Positions 11,656-22,766 of a DNA stretch of 64,000 bases are shown one piece after another. The notes under the pieces were generated by a model that worked only from the letters and a program-made list of their open reading frames with translations, had not been told where the DNA came from and made no database searches. Position 1 is the stretch's first letter, and every line of letters starts with the position of its first letter. Source of the stretch: Dallia pectoralis (taxonomy: Eukaryota; Chordata; Actinopteri; Esociformes; Umbridae); NCBI GenBank assembly GCA_029465975.1, contig CM055745.1, positions 17,090,460 through 17,154,459 of the forward strand, given 5' to 3'. The position numbers were made by a program, and so were the translations under genes.

Positions 11656-11904
11656 GGTGGCAGTTGTGCACTGGTTACCAAGTAAGACACCAAAACACAC
11701 CAAAGGCCTTGAAGACCAGAATGGAAGGCTGGATCTCAAGGCCTTTAAGTAGTCTGGATCTCAAGGTGTTATCACCCACCAGACTTTGGCAAGATTGTGA
11801 AGGGTAGAATTGCACCACTTTGCAGATGCTAGCAGTGTAGGCTATGGTGCATGTTCTTACCTTAAATATGAGAATGTCAGGAACAAAGTTCACTGCAGTT
11901 TTGT

Positions 11905-12235
11905 CATGGCAAAGGCTAGGGTTGTGTTATACCCCTGAAGAGGGGAAGAAATAATCACAAAGGCTGGAGTTGTGTTACACCCCTGAAGAGGGTAAGAAAT
12001 AATCACAAAGGCTGGAGTTGTGTTACACCCCTGAAGAGGGTAAGAAATAATCACAAAGGCTGGAGTTGTGTTACACCCCTGAAGAGGGTAAGAAATAATC
12101 ACAAAGGCTGGAGTTGTGTTACACCCCTGAAGAGGGTAAGAAATAATCACAAAGGCTGGAGTTGTGTTACACCCCTGAAGAGGGTAAGAAATAATCACAA
12201 AGGCTGGAGTTGTGTTACACCCCTGAAAAGAAATA
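11905..12235. repeat. 48-bp minisatellite, about 6.5 copies
   Basis: The unit is AATAATCACAAAGGCTGGAG then TTGTGTTACACCCCTGAAGA and GGGTAAGA. The 151-residue minus-strand frame across it (repeating GCNTTPAFVIISYPLQ) is produced by the array and is not a gene. Confidence 0.93.
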
Positions 12236-12239
12236 ACAG

Positions 12240-12700
12240 GGTTTTCGCGGGTCATTAAAAAGCATGAAAGGTCATTAAATAGATTTTGTGAAAATTCAGG
12301 CATTAATTGGCATGAAAAAGCATGAACTTCGATGTTCAAAGGCATTAAGAATTATGTAAACTTGATGGAATAAAAACATTATTTTTCACGATTTATTTTG
12401 ACTATATACACATCTAAATCTAATTTTGATCGGAAGTATAGCGTAATGGTTGAAATGCGGAACCTTTTAATTGGCTGTTTTGTACTGCTGGTGCACGAAG
12501 TCGCGACACCTGATGTAATGCAACGTGCGGTGAGTGTGAGTCTGCTGTCTATCGAGTGAGTGAGTGTGTGAGTGTGTGAGTGTGTGAGTGTGTGTGTGCT
12601 GTGGTGAAAGAGAAGAAATGTCAAATGATGGAGAAATGGGAAAATTCAAGTTTCAGCAGAAGTGGTTGGAGGTTGAAATATTCAAAACCTGGTAAATCCC
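12240..12700 (+). pseudogene. 5' end of a fish TE gene (zinc-finger/hAT-like first exon)
   Basis: An untranslated stretch rich in CATTAAAAAGCATGAAA-like motifs is followed at about 12636 by MGKFKFQQKWLEVEIFKTW and a TAA. The MGK-x-K-F-x-x-KWL opening resembles the N terminus of a repetitive fish zinc-finger/hAT-like protein. Only the first exon's start remains. The sequence after 12710 is a different GC-richer repeat. Family assignment is from recall of the motif, so it is tentative. Confidence 0.4.
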
Positions 12701-13108
12701 GTCCAGGGCTTGAATTTCGGTGCGGGATTGCGGGGATTGCACATAATTTAAACCATTCCCGCAAGGTTAGTTTTTATAGTGCGAGAAATTCCCCCCCAAA
12801 TATATCTGCTTCATCTCAGACCGAGGTAAAGTTGGTTGGATATTCAACGGATATTCGGATCCCGAGATCAGGTCCGGTTTTCCCGCAAGCAGCCACACTA
12901 CACCCGGTGATATAGACGGATAGAAACCTCTGTGTGCTTATAGTTAGGGACCGTCAATAAAGTACTTCTTAAAGTTATGAATTCAATAGCTGTTTAACCA
13001 TTTGGCCTTAACTTCAAACCACTGTCAGATTATTTTATTGAGTACACCTACATTTTGCACAGCTTTGTTTTTTTTAAGGAAATGGTGTAAGAGACGTTTA
13101 ATAAACAT

Positions 13109-13294
13109 TTAAAAACGGTAAAAATCTTTTTTGGAGAAATCGGGGAAGGGTAGGTTGTAAGAAGCGTGGAATGATTTAAAACTTTTCCAGGCGGTAAGGT
13201 AGGATTGGAGGGTCCTGGGGGCGACTGCTTGGAGGATGGTGTTGAGTGATGAATCGAGCAGGGTTTTTAGCGGGTGGTTTACGGGAATATCAAC
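13109..13294 (-). pseudogene. Tyrosine recombinase N-terminal (core-binding) fragment
   Basis: In the frame shifted relative to the RNase H end, the minus strand reads IPVNHPLKTLLDSSLNTIL then QAVAPRTLQSYLTAWKSFKS and FHASYNLPFPDF before a stop at 13109. The helical pattern A-x2-T-x2-S-Y-x3-W-x2-F-x2-F is that of the SAM-like core-binding domain of DIRS-type tyrosine recombinases. It overlaps the end of the RT-RNase H ORF by a few codons in a different frame, as is usual for DIRS elements. The catalytic domain (R...H-x-x-R...Y) is missing. This fragment is the main evidence that the family is DIRS-like rather than LTR or LINE. Confidence 0.65.
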
Positions 13295-15168
13295 TCTGAA
13301 TAGCGAGGGACCGGAGTAGGGATATGGTCCACCTCCGGAGCCAGCGTCCTGAATTTCTGAAACAGAAAGCGAGACAGGGAGTCAGCGATTTGATTCTCCG
13401 ACCCGGGGATATGCTTAGCGATGATAATGAATTGGTCGCAAGCTGCGATCCAGGTGAGGCCCCTTAAGAGTGGCATCAGAGCGGGTGAATGGGAACGGCC
13501 TCTGTTAATGCAGTGCACGGTCGCCTCATTGTCGCAATGCACTAGGATGCTTGTAGAGGACTCCCCCACAGGAAAGCTGCTATTACGAGAGGGTAGAGCT
13601 CGAATAGCGCTGAGGATTGCGGTATTTCCTGGAACTGGGGTGGCCACGGAGCCGCGAACCAACGACCTTGGTAGAAACCCCCGAACCCGATTGAGGGGGC
13701 GGCGTCTGTGAACAGTTGGATGTCGGTGGGGGTCGCGACGAGGTTTTTGTAGAAAAACGATAGGCCGTTCCACTGTTTTAGAAATGTCACCCATAGCCTG
13801 AGTTCGTCGCGGCATGCTTGGGTTAGGGAAATGGGGTCCTCTAGCGAGTGGACGGAGGACGCGAGTGAGAGGAGATGCGATATAAAGGGGCGCCCCTGCG
13901 GGATGATGCGCATCGCGAAGTTTAAATGGCCAAGCAGGGTTAAGAGTTCGCGTTTCGAGAGAAACGAGTTCTAGAGGGTACGAGAATTATTCGGTCAATT
14001 TTCTCCTTTGGTAGGGATGCTTGGAATTCCCTAGAATCCAAATGAATCCCTAGGAACTCGATGGACGTCGTGGGGCCCATGGTTTTCTCCTCTGCGAGGG
14101 GGATTCCAAGCTCGGAGAAAACATTTTGGACAGAGGTGCGCGGCCGGGATGGCGTTGGGATTATTAGAAAATCGTCTAGCAGGTGAATGAGGTGGGGGAT
14201 GGCGTAGTTGTTTGACAAGATCCAGCAGACTGCTTCTGATAGCATGTCGAATATTTTAGGGCTGCTTTTGCATCCGAACGTTAGACGTACGGCGAAATAG
14301 TATTTCTCGAGCCAGCGGACTCCAAAGAGATGCCATGAGTCATGATGGATGGGCATGACTTTGAAAGCGGATGTAACGTCAACTTTGGCCAGCCAGGCAC
14401 CCCGACCCGCGATTTTAATCATGTCGATTGCCTGGTCAATGTCGTGGAATTTAAACGAGAATTCGTCGAGGGATCAAGCTGTTTATACTTGGGAACGGGG
14501 AATTGTGAGGGGCTGACAGGTCGATAATTAGATGTTTTTTACCTGTGAATTTTCTTGTGGCCACTCCGATGGGGGATTGTTGAACGGACCGATCATGAAG
14601 CCTGACTCGACTTCTTTTTTGATCAGTTGGTCTACTACTTCGGGTTCCATAAGGGCGGATAGCAGATTATTACATATGAGGTTTTGTGACAGCAGGCACT
14701 CTAAGCCTGGTTTGAAGCCATTTTTTTATCCTGATAGTAGGTAATCCATAAATTCGGCGTCCGGGTGAAGGGCCAGTTCGAAATGCATGCGCGAAATATT
14801 TACGGGAGTCGTCGAGTAATTTTTGGATGTTTTATTTGCAGATTTGTAGACTGGACATACAAGGCGGGCGTGAGCGCCGCCGCAGAAGCTACAAATGTGC
14901 ATGAAGCGGCAGGCCGTACGCGGTACGTAGCTGGCAGACTTAGGGTTGCTCAAACTGGTTTGGGGAGGGGGGGAGGGGTTAACTTGTGGGCATGAGGCTG
15001 TGGGGTGCGCCACGGACCTGCACACGGCGCAAGTGATGTTCCTGCAGCCTAGGAACACCCTGTTGTGCAGATCTGGGTCGAGTGCGCCCCAGTAGGGGCA
15101 CTGGTTCCACTGTGCCACTCGCACGGCGCTTTTCGCGGAAAAGAGCTTTTGGTAAGTGTAGAAGTGCC
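13279..15168 (-). pseudogene. Zinc-finger + reverse transcriptase + RNase H of DIRS-like copy D
   Basis: The ORF2 equivalent is broken into pieces: 15124-14726 (VAQWNQCPYWGALDPDLHN..., CCHC-like cysteines, with about 30 residues of the second cysteine cluster deleted), 14422-13940 (RT: WLAKVDVTSAFKVMPIH, FGCKSSPKIFDML, and the LLDDFLI active site) and 13913-13279 (RNase H: FTDAAPSIGFGG, LFELYPL, HCDNEATVHCIN, QIADSLSRF). A 2-3-codon loss near 14140 and a frameshift near 13950 separate the blocks. RNase H retains the D-E-D-D residues, and its S-I-G-F-G-G turn is intact where copy C has S-I-W-F-G-G. Confidence 0.8.
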
Positions 15169-15174
15169 CCCCCC

Positions 15175-16420
15175 ATAGGACAACGCGAGTTCGGCTATGA
15201 TCGCTTTATAATCGTTCAGTTCGCGCCGCCTTTGGGGGAAAACGGAACAGATTATTTCGGTGAACCGGGAAAAGGCAATTGAAAACTCCGAGAACGCGAG
15301 ATGAGTGGGTGGTTGTGTTCCTTAGGGTGACTGAGTACTCCCCGCAGTCTATCCGGCGTTCTGGTTCGGCTGCGGGAAGAAGAGAGAGCAGAGATGAAAG
15401 GTCTGCGTCCGCACTTGAGAGGATCTGGGCGCGGATGTGTTGGGAAACCGCGGCGGTTCCATGGCGACGGCGTTAGACGGCACGGTCATCGGGGTGGCTT
15501 TGAAGAGGGAGTATGGGGATTTGGATTGGGTGGAGGTGCAGGGGAGGGTGTACCCCGGAGCTTGGAACGTAGGCGGTGGGAACGTGCTAAGGGGACCTGC
15601 TGCGGCATGGGGAGGAAAGTTAGTCGGGGGGAAAGGAGGCTGGAAGGGAAAAGGGTGAGCTTGCGCTGCGTGCGGGGGCGGGCCCGTGCTTGTTTGAAGC
15701 TGCGGGGCTGCGGGCCACTGCTGGTGGGCGGGGTTAGCTGCGGGCCACTGCTGGTGGGTAGAGGGACTGGGGTCGAGGGTTAGCCTGTACAGCTGCTGGC
15801 TGCAAAAGCTGCGCGCTAGTGCCTGGGGCCAGAGCTCGGGGCTGCTGGAAAAGGAGAGGGTTATTGGTGGTGTAGAGTTGCGCTACTGAAGGGAAGCCGC
15901 TGGGCTCGTCCGGACGCGCCGCTGCGGCGGCGGAGGCATTTGCGGAACGCAGCGAGCGGTGTCCTGAGCTGGAGGACGACGGGGTTGCCTGGGCCGGAAT
16001 GCTTAGGGCCCTGCGGGTTTTGCCCTGCCTGCGCGCGGGTTTAGGAGGACCTTGGAGGGAGACGTATAAGTCATACAGCTCCGCCTTGTGCATTTTCCTG
16101 GAGACCTGCGTGTCTGAGTAGCCCAGCGCCTGTCTCAGCCCAGCTACGGTCCACTTCCCGATGGGAGGGATCGTCGGGACGGTCGAGCGGTAGGAGGAGG
16201 CCGGGGAAAGAGGTGGTGGTCTTGCTGGGGGCGGCGAAGCCTGGTACCGGCGTCTGGGTGAGCGCACGGCTGGTCGAGCCGGAGTGCGGCCGTGGGAAGA
16301 GGTCCTGGGTTCAGGAGTGGCATCCGGCATGGCCGAACTGATCAGAGGACCCGCGACTTGCGGGGGGGCATTCGTGGGAATGCTGACGCCTTCATCGGAG
16401 GAAGAGCTTGAATGAGACAT
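15175..16420 (-). pseudogene. gag-like ORF1 of DIRS-like copy D
   Basis: It starts MSHSSSSSDEGVS (ATG at 16420; an upstream GTG is not used) and runs open to 15734. It contains the SAP-like block GKWTVAGLRQALGYSDTQ...KAELYDLYVSL. It is cut short after QSLYPPAVARS because about 13 bp present in copy C are missing. The remainder is readable in other frames up to the octa-G run at 15167-15174. Pro/Ser/Ala-rich composition is shared with copy C. Confidence 0.75.
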
Positions 16421-16609
16421 AATATCCACGAGAGAGAATGTTGCGAGCTGTCAGCGGAGCGAGGCAAGACTGCTGAGTCTATATGTACCCTCTAGCTGTT
16501 AATTGCTGAGGGCTTCCACCTGTAATTAATTAGCTGGAAGTCCTCCTCCCGAACCTTGTTAGTAATCCTCATTTGCAGAGAGTGACGATTACCTCTTTTT
16601 ACGCTTTAG

Positions 16610-17808
16610 GCTACCAAGAGACGTCCTCATGGAGCTTTGTAATCTCTTGGAGCCAGCACTGTGGAGCCATACCAGACGGTCTAATCCTGTACCACCACAC
16701 GTGCAGGTGCTCTCCACCAGCACTGTGGAGCCATACCAGACGGTCTAATCCTGTACCACCACACGTGCAGGTGCTCTCCACCAGCACTGTGGTGCCATAC
16801 CAGACGGTCTAATCCTGTACCACCACACGTGCAGGTGCTCTCCACCTTGGGCTTTTTAGCCACAGGGACATTTCAGAGGGAACTAGGAGACAGGGTGGCC
16901 ATTTCACAGCCATCCATCAGTCGCATTGTCATGCGAGTCGCTAATGAAATTATTCACCTGGCCACGCAATGCATTAAATTCCCCTACACCGCAGAAGAAC
17001 AGATCGAGGTCAAAACAGGATTCTATGGTATTGCTGGCTTACCTAACACCATGCGCGTTAAGGCACCCTCCCCAGATCCATACCCATATCTCAATCGCAA
17101 GCAATATCACTCTATAAACGTACAACTGGTCTGTGACTCCCGGAACCGCCTTCTAAATGTAGTCCCCCGCTTCCCAGGAGGTGCACATGATTCCTTTATT
17201 TTGCAGAACAGTTCGTTAAGTCTGCGCCTCGAACAAGGAGCTGCTGGAGACTCATGGCTAATTGGTACGTATATCTTTGAGTATTCATAAATCCCAGCAA
17301 CAGTGGGTTTTTGATTCCTCTAATGACTTTATATATACTTTTATTAGGAGATCGAGGATATGCCCTGGCACCGTGGTTAATGACACCACTCACTAACCCC
17401 CAGACTCACCAGGTGTCCTTTAATCAGCGGCACACACATACTCGCTCTATCATCGAGCGCACAATTGGCATCTTAAAAGGACGCTGGATGTGTTTAGACA
17501 CACCAGGTGGCAAATTGATTTACGAACCGGAGAAGGTTTGTATAAAGAGATCAGCTTTAGTTTTATTCTTGCCAGAACCTTAAAATTTGTACTATCGACA
17601 CTCAAAATGTTTTGCCTTTATCGTTGGGTAACTGTTTTAGGTTTGTAAGATAATCATGGCCTGCTGTGTATTGCACAACATTTCCATGAAACGTGGTGTC
17701 CCGCTTCCCATTCAGCCACCACAACAGGATGTGTATCCTGACCCACTCCTGTGGCCGGACAACAGACTGGCTGTCCAAGTTCGACAGCAGTTAATTGCGC
17801 GTTTGTAA
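16610..17808 (+). pseudogene. PIF/Harbinger transposase (HARBI1-like), disrupted
   Basis: Three exons have clear borders: 16610-17264, 17350-17535 and 17641-17808 (donors GTACGT and GTTTGT; acceptors ATTAG and TTTTAG). The protein reads LPRDVLMELCNLLEPAL, then SNPVPPHVQVLSTLGFLATG, helix-turn-helix ISQPSISRIV, VRFPGGAHDSF-type second Asp (here PRFPGGAHDSF), DRGYALAPWLMTPL, SIIERTIGILKGRW (third catalytic residue, Glu) and MACCVLHNIS. The first exon(s) are absent: a DIRS-like element abuts the intron at 16572. The expected first Asp motif (VDGTH/AVDCTHV) is not seen; GLPNTMRVKAP lies in its place, which suggests a deletion. A 64-bp segment is triplicated within the first visible exon and shifts the frame. 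It is inactive. Confidence 0.85.
16656..16847 (+). repeat. 64-bp coding segment triplicated inside the Harbinger transposase
   Basis: Copies begin at 16656, 16720 and 16784, each starting GCACTGTGGAGCCATACCAG (third copy has GTGGTGCC). The segment encodes the R-R-S-N-P-V-P-P-H-V-Q-V-L-S-T region. Since 64 is not a multiple of three, the first copy is in frame with the upstream exon and the third copy with the downstream exon, but not both. Confidence 0.92.
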
Positions 17809-17871
17809 GTGGCTTCAAAAAGGTACATTTACTGCGTGATTTGCGTGTAATTTCCAATAAATATGTATGAC

Positions 17872-18774
17872 TTATGATGACTTGTATCTTTTTTTCGTTA
17901 AATTCTTATTAATTTCATTCAGTGTCGTGGCCAGTGTTGCAGCTATTTCTGCAAGGCTTTGGGCAATTCGTTCTTGGTTTTGCAGGACTGCATCGGAAAT
18001 CAAACGCGACCCGGTTGCACGGGACCCCCTGGGTGCATGCATAGCTCTGCTGCAGGACGGTACTGGGCGCGAGGTGGCAGGTTCTGCCTCAGAGAGTGGT
18101 TGCTGCAGCGCAAGGTCATCTGTACATACATTATGAAAATGAAAAAATTCACCTGCCTTATTGTTACACACTAGTGTCTACACATGTTTTGTCACATGTT
18201 CGTCACATGTTGTATGATCTTACAGAGACAATTCGATAAATAGTAGGCCTACTATGGATTCTATGAATAATGGGAAAACCCGCTTACCTTCTGATTCTAA
18301 GATGGCACATGGTATAGGAGACACTGGGCCCAGGTCTGTGTCTAACTTCTCTGTGGATGGCACACCGGAGATTGCAGTCATCCCGATTATGTCCCCGATG
18401 CGCTGGTCCAGCTCAGTAAGGACAGTGCAAGCCTTCCCCCCTCCTGTGGTCAGCATCTGTCGTTTGTTTTTGGCAATATTTTATTTTGCTTCAAACTTTA
18501 AGTCAAACCATTTTTTTTTTATGTCATCAGTGGTTCGCCCTTCCTCTGACACAGCATTCACATAACGAGTGATTAAATCCCATGCATTCTTTTTGTATTT
18601 GATTTTGCAACCACTACTGACGCTGCTAAATATTACTTCTTTTTGGTTGTTCACTTCTTGCAGAAGTATTTCAACTTCTGCACTACTGAAGTTTCTTTTT
18701 CTTTTGGCTTCTGATCTTTTACTGTCTTTACATTTTCGTTTCGTCATTTTTTCGTTCTCCCCTTCAGTTCTCAC
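17872..18774 (-). pseudogene. Harbinger Myb/SANT-like DNA-binding protein (NAIF1-like)
   Basis: This is convergent with the transposase. Exon 1 (18774-18288) reads KRNFSSAEVEILLQEVNNQK, then a W-D-L-I-T...V-N-A-V block, DIKKKWFDLKFEAK, a TAA stop, then IAKNKRQMLTTGGGK. Donor GTAAGC lies at 18287. Exon 2 (18119-17872) opens after TGTACAG in the matching phase and ends LQNQERIAQSLAEIAATL...KKRYKSS. The N terminus matches the Myb/SANT-like domain of NAIF1 and of the second protein of Harbinger elements, which binds the termini and helps nuclear import of the transposase. One in-frame TAA (about 18481) is the only lesion I see. The window thus holds a two-gene Harbinger of about 2.2 kb. Confidence 0.8.
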
Positions 18775-18989
18775 GATGAGTTTCCACTCCGCCCTGCAGT
18801 TTAATGCCCTTTTATGGAAAATACCGGGGCGTTTACCTATGCTAATTAGGAACCACGGACACGCGCTTTCAATTTACGAAGACGTGGTATTCATCATTAT
18901 AAGAACGTAGGTGCGAACAATTATGCCATTTAAGAACACGTTTGTGAATTTGAGTAAGACTTTTCTTAGGACCTTTCTTAGGAACGGAT

Positions 18990-19930
18990 TTAAGAAATAA
19001 CTTCCATGTCAGGAGGCAGGGCCGGGGGAGACGGGTCAGGAGGCAGGGCCGGGGGAGACGGGTCAGGAGGCAGGGCCGGGGGAGACGGGTCAGGTGCCCG
19101 GGCCGGGGGAGACGGGTCAGGTGGCCGTGCCGGAGGACACGGGTCAGGTGGCCGTGCCGGTGTAGGTGGAGCAGTCTTAGGCCCGGAAACAGTCATAGAC
19201 CTGGAAACTGGCTCGGACAGGGTAACGGGCTCAGGCAGGGTAGCAGGCTCGAGGACTGGACTGGGCTCGAGGACAGGACGGGGCTCGAGCACCTGTGTGG
19301 ACTGGGGAACTGACTCAGGCTGGAGGGCGGGGACTGACTCAGGATGGAGAACAGGAGAGAGCATCGGGGACCGAAACTGGCTCAGACGGGGAAACTGGCT
19401 CAGACTCCGGGAAAGGCCAAAGGTGTGGTGCACGGCGGAGAAGCTGTGACACCGTGTAGTCCAGGAGCCTAGGTGAGAGGTCCTCCTGTCCATTCCTCCA
19501 CCTAAAGAACTCCCCATGCCACCACCTCCTCTCGTCGGCCATCACCACCCCTCCTGAACCCAGGCCAGAAAGTCTATAAACACTCCCAGGTCCTCCCGTA
19601 GAGCCCTCTCCAAGGCCGGGGGGGGTCTTTGTCGGTGGCACAGGCCTGAAGGACACCGGACTGACTGGTCCCTTGGTGTCTGACCGGTGGCTGTTTTGAC
19701 CACGGGGCGGCAGCCGTCTTATGCCGCGGGGCGGCAGCCGTCTTAGGCTGTGAAGGAGACTCGAGACCCAGCTGAATGTAGTGTTCCCGGCTAAGTCTCT
19801 CAATCTCATCCTTATACTCCCTCTCCCTGCTGGCAGAGGGGAGTGCCGACTCCGGCATAGAGGAGGCTAGAGGTGGTTCCTCACATGAGGCTACCTGTGT
19901 TCTGCATAACTTCCTGAGAAAAAGCACCAA
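18990..19930 (-). pseudogene. Proline-rich repetitive ORF (multi-copy, unknown)
   Basis: Overlapping minus-strand frames (19930-19574, 19809-19339, 19517-18990) can be joined only with frame changes. They give an REYKDEIERLSREHYIQLGL helix, an ADERRWWHGEFFRWRNGQED segment, then a long EPV/PVLEP-rich tail ending in PALPPDPSP repeats. This looks like a protein encoded by a dispersed fish repeat (gag-like or LTR-internal), but I do not recognise it firmly. The C-terminal tail is a 27-bp (9-residue) array. The frame changes argue against a live gene. Confidence 0.4.
19010..19150. repeat. 27-bp minisatellite, about 5 copies
   Basis: The unit is AGGCAGGGCCGGGGGAGACG followed by GGTCAGG. It encodes the P-P-A-L-P-P-D-P-S repeat on minus. 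Later units diverge (GTGGCCGTGCCGG). Confidence 0.85.
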
Positions 19931-20589
19931 GGAAGCCAGAGCACAACCAGCAGGTCCTTCTATGCCAGGACCAGCATCTCCTTATATGCCAGGGGAGGGA
20001 CCTGTTGGACTGCAGGACGGGCAGCAAACCGCGTCAGAGACACCTTCACCTCGTATTTCAATGCTGAGGGTGCTGTTTCCTGGCAAGACCAAGTTGTGTA
20101 GTGTGTAGGGAGTCCTGTAAAACCAACGGCTCTTTTAAGAGTCACCTACAACAAACTTGGAAATGGAAGCATTCTTCCATTTCCTACAGGTCACTGGAGC
20201 CTGATCCATTACATCACCATCAGATATCACATTCCATTGTCTGCACAAACATAAACTCATACAGCCTATTCTCCTATTTAATAATAGCTCTGAACAATAA
20301 GATTTGGTTAACCATTATAATCCTTATTAACTACAGATAGTGGCGACGGGTCCAAAAATAACTATGAAGTTATATAGGCCACTCATTGAAATATTTGAAA
20401 ATTCGAAATTTTAACCTCAGAAAGCTAATGGGGGATGTTACAGGACATTAACCAAAAATGTTTTAAATTTTTTTATCTTTGCATTGCAAATCAAGGTCAA
20501 TGAAGTTACCATATATGAGCACTTGCCGGTGTAGGGTAAAAAAAATTACTGAGAGTTAATTTGACAAAATATGAGAAAAACACACACAA

Positions 20590-20965
20590 ACTGCAAGGAA
20601 CATTCATTTATTATAGGCACAAACTACAAGGAACATTCATTTATTATAGGCACAAACTACAAGGAACATTCATTTATTATAGGCACAAACTACAAGGAAC
20701 ATTCATTTATTATAGGCACAAACTACATTTATTATAGGCACAAAAGGAACATTCATTTATTATAGGCACAAACTACAAATTCATTTATTATAGGCACAAA
20801 CTACAAGGAACATTCATTTATTATAGGCACAAACTACAAGGAACATTCATTTATTTTAGATACATCATTTATTTGCACAAACTACAAGGAACATTCATTT
20901 ATTATAGGCACAAACTACAAGGAACATCATTTATTATAGGCACAAACTACAAGAACATTTGTACA
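20590..20965. repeat. 33-bp minisatellite, about 11 copies
   Basis: The unit is AGGAACATTCATTTATTATA followed by GGCACAAACTACA, with several shortened units (20726-20790). It replaces the 3' half of the adjacent piggyBac gene. Confidence 0.93.
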
Positions 20966-22366
20966 TCACTACCAAGGGAGCAACTCTCTTCAATAACTTG
21001 AAGCACTTGAATGACATAAGGTTTGTAACTTGTGAGACCCTGGTCTCCATTGCCCAGTAGTCATCAATGGAGGGCAGCTCAGCAATCCCCATGTAAATGA
21101 CTATAGCCACAAAGGTCATCATTTCATCCTCCGTGGTGGCAAAGGTGGTGTTGATGTTCATCTGGGTTGCATATAAGTTGGTTTGATATGTAATGTGCGA
21201 GATTACTTCGTGACTGAAGTACCTGCTGAAATAATCAATTGGACTTTGGATGAAGTCAGGGGGAATGTGCTGGTATTCAGGCAGGGGTGGGTTGTCCAGG
21301 TAAACCTTATTCCAGAGGGTTCGCCGGGGTTCTGGCTCTCTTTTGTTGGCTGGCCTCTTTGCCAGCTCTTGCTTTTCATAATTTTCATCCAGGTCCTCGT
21401 TTTCATCGTGGTCCTCATCTACAAGCACCTCCACTGCATGCCGCATGCACTTCCTTTTGGCAGAAGGTCCATCAATGTCCAGGTTGTGGGTGGAAGGAAG
21501 TTGGGATCTGCCACATCATTGCCTTCTTCCTCTGAGCTATCATCATCATCATCGCTGATGGCAGGGTTTACGGGAACAACAACGGTATCCCTCTTCCCAT
21601 AAAATAGCCGAGCAGAAAGCTGCAAAAGGAATATGCTTTTAAGTCAATATTGAACCAACTCTGATTTATTTGTTGAAAAAAACAGTAACAGTGTAATGTA
21701 GATCTAATGGGAAGAGTATTGACATAGAAAAGATAAAACACAATAAAAACATAAAATACAATTACAATTATTGTTTTTTCTCATAATTGTGTTTTTTCAC
21801 AAACCAATATTCAATAATTAAAATCAATTCAAAAAGTACTAGGCCTCACACTAACAATAAGCACCTGTGTTTGCCATTTAATTATAATTAAAAAACATAC
21901 ATTCATAAGGCATATGTCTAAAAATGGACACTTGCTAGTCTTAGGTGAACGGGGCATATGATCAAATATGGTGCATCTAGTTTTCAGCCAAACAGTAAGC
22001 TAATTTTTACAAATGCTATGCAAATGACAACAATCTTAATCTTTAACACAACTATTCAACCAAATAATTTGTGAGTTACATCAACTTACCATGTTTAGTT
22101 ATGATGTTATTCCTATAGCTGTGGGAGAAGCCAGGTTCAAAAAAGCTTTATTTGTGATTTCTGCAAGATGGCTGTGTTTGAGGTGCTCCAGGCCACTGCT
22201 GATTGGTCCGATGCCTTGATGTCAATATCTGTCAGATAGCTTGATCTCTCCTGATTGGCTGAGAGAAAACCACATGACTCTGCAACTCCAAATGAAGTCA
22301 GGGGATGGGCATTTTGTATGTGTGCGGAAGTGACTAAATATGGTTACTTGCCCCATAAAGGGTTAA
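20966..22366 (-). pseudogene. piggyBac transposase, 5' part with element end
   Basis: The right boundary is a TTAA (22363-22366) next to CCCTTTATGGGGCAAGTAAC on minus, as expected for a piggyBac terminus. Exon 1 ends at an ATG (22092-22090) immediately followed by donor GTAAGT. Exon 2 starts at 21619 after TTTTGCAG and reads LSARLFYGKRDTVVVPVNPA, then an acidic DDDDDSSEEE stretch. A one-base loss in an A-run near 21450 shifts the frame into KRKCMRHAVEVLVDEDHDEN. It continues through IDYFSRYFSHEVISHITYQTN, then MMTFVAIVIYMGIAELPSID and MSFKCFKLLKR, the N-terminal part of the DDE_Tnp_1_7 domain. The catalytic Asp residues and the other end are gone, replaced by the 33-bp array. It is a dead copy. 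Confidence 0.8.
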
Positions 22367-22766
22367 TGAATGAGTTTACAAATACAGTATGGACAAATTC
22401 TAAGAACAAACTGTCACCATTTCAAGTAGATTGAAGAAGTTATACAGAAATGTAATTCTAAGTTAAACATATTTTACTAAATGCATCCTCAAAGTGTGCT
22501 ATCTTGTCAGCTTATGATGGAAAATAATCAACATTGTAGCCTAGAATAAAAACAAGGACAATTGATTGATTTGGATATTCTGACAAATAATAACTATATT
22601 TGTAGAATTTACAACTAAACTACGATAATAGAGCAAACATTTATTAAATTGAGATTAGCATAACAAGGCTATTTATCTTAAAACTAATAATGTGAAAATG
22701 CTATTAACTAACTCAACTCTGACTGTTCTGCCTCAAACACAAGCCTATGGATGTTGAATTTTAGAC

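Larger units (their letters stand above)
13100..16572 (-). mobile_element. Decayed DIRS-like (tyrosine-recombinase) retrotransposon, copy D
   Basis: The element lies on the minus strand: 5' end ATGAGG(A)TTACTAACAAGG at 16572, gag near 16420-15175, zinc-finger/RT/RNase H at 15168-13279, and the start of a tyrosine recombinase at 13294-13109. It is about 90% identical by eye to copy C (53192-57446), but with frameshifts and deletions throughout. It lacks the 3' terminus found in copies A-C. Its 5' end abuts the intron just upstream of the Harbinger transposase exon at 16610. It retains recombinase sequence that copy C has lost, so the two copies complement each other for reconstructing the family. 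Confidence 0.8.

Noticed and set aside
11890..12345. 151-residue minus frame (GCNTTPAFVIISYPLQ)
   Set aside because: 48-bp array artefact.
12580..12915. 111-codon + frame
   Set aside because: Crosses a GTGAGTGTGT repeat and two unrelated repeat pieces; only the short MGKFKFQQKWL frame inside it looks derived from a real gene.
15279..15783. Arg/Gly-rich + frames opposite gag of copy D
   Set aside because: Antisense shadows of the GC-rich DIRS-like gag; the conserved frame is on minus.
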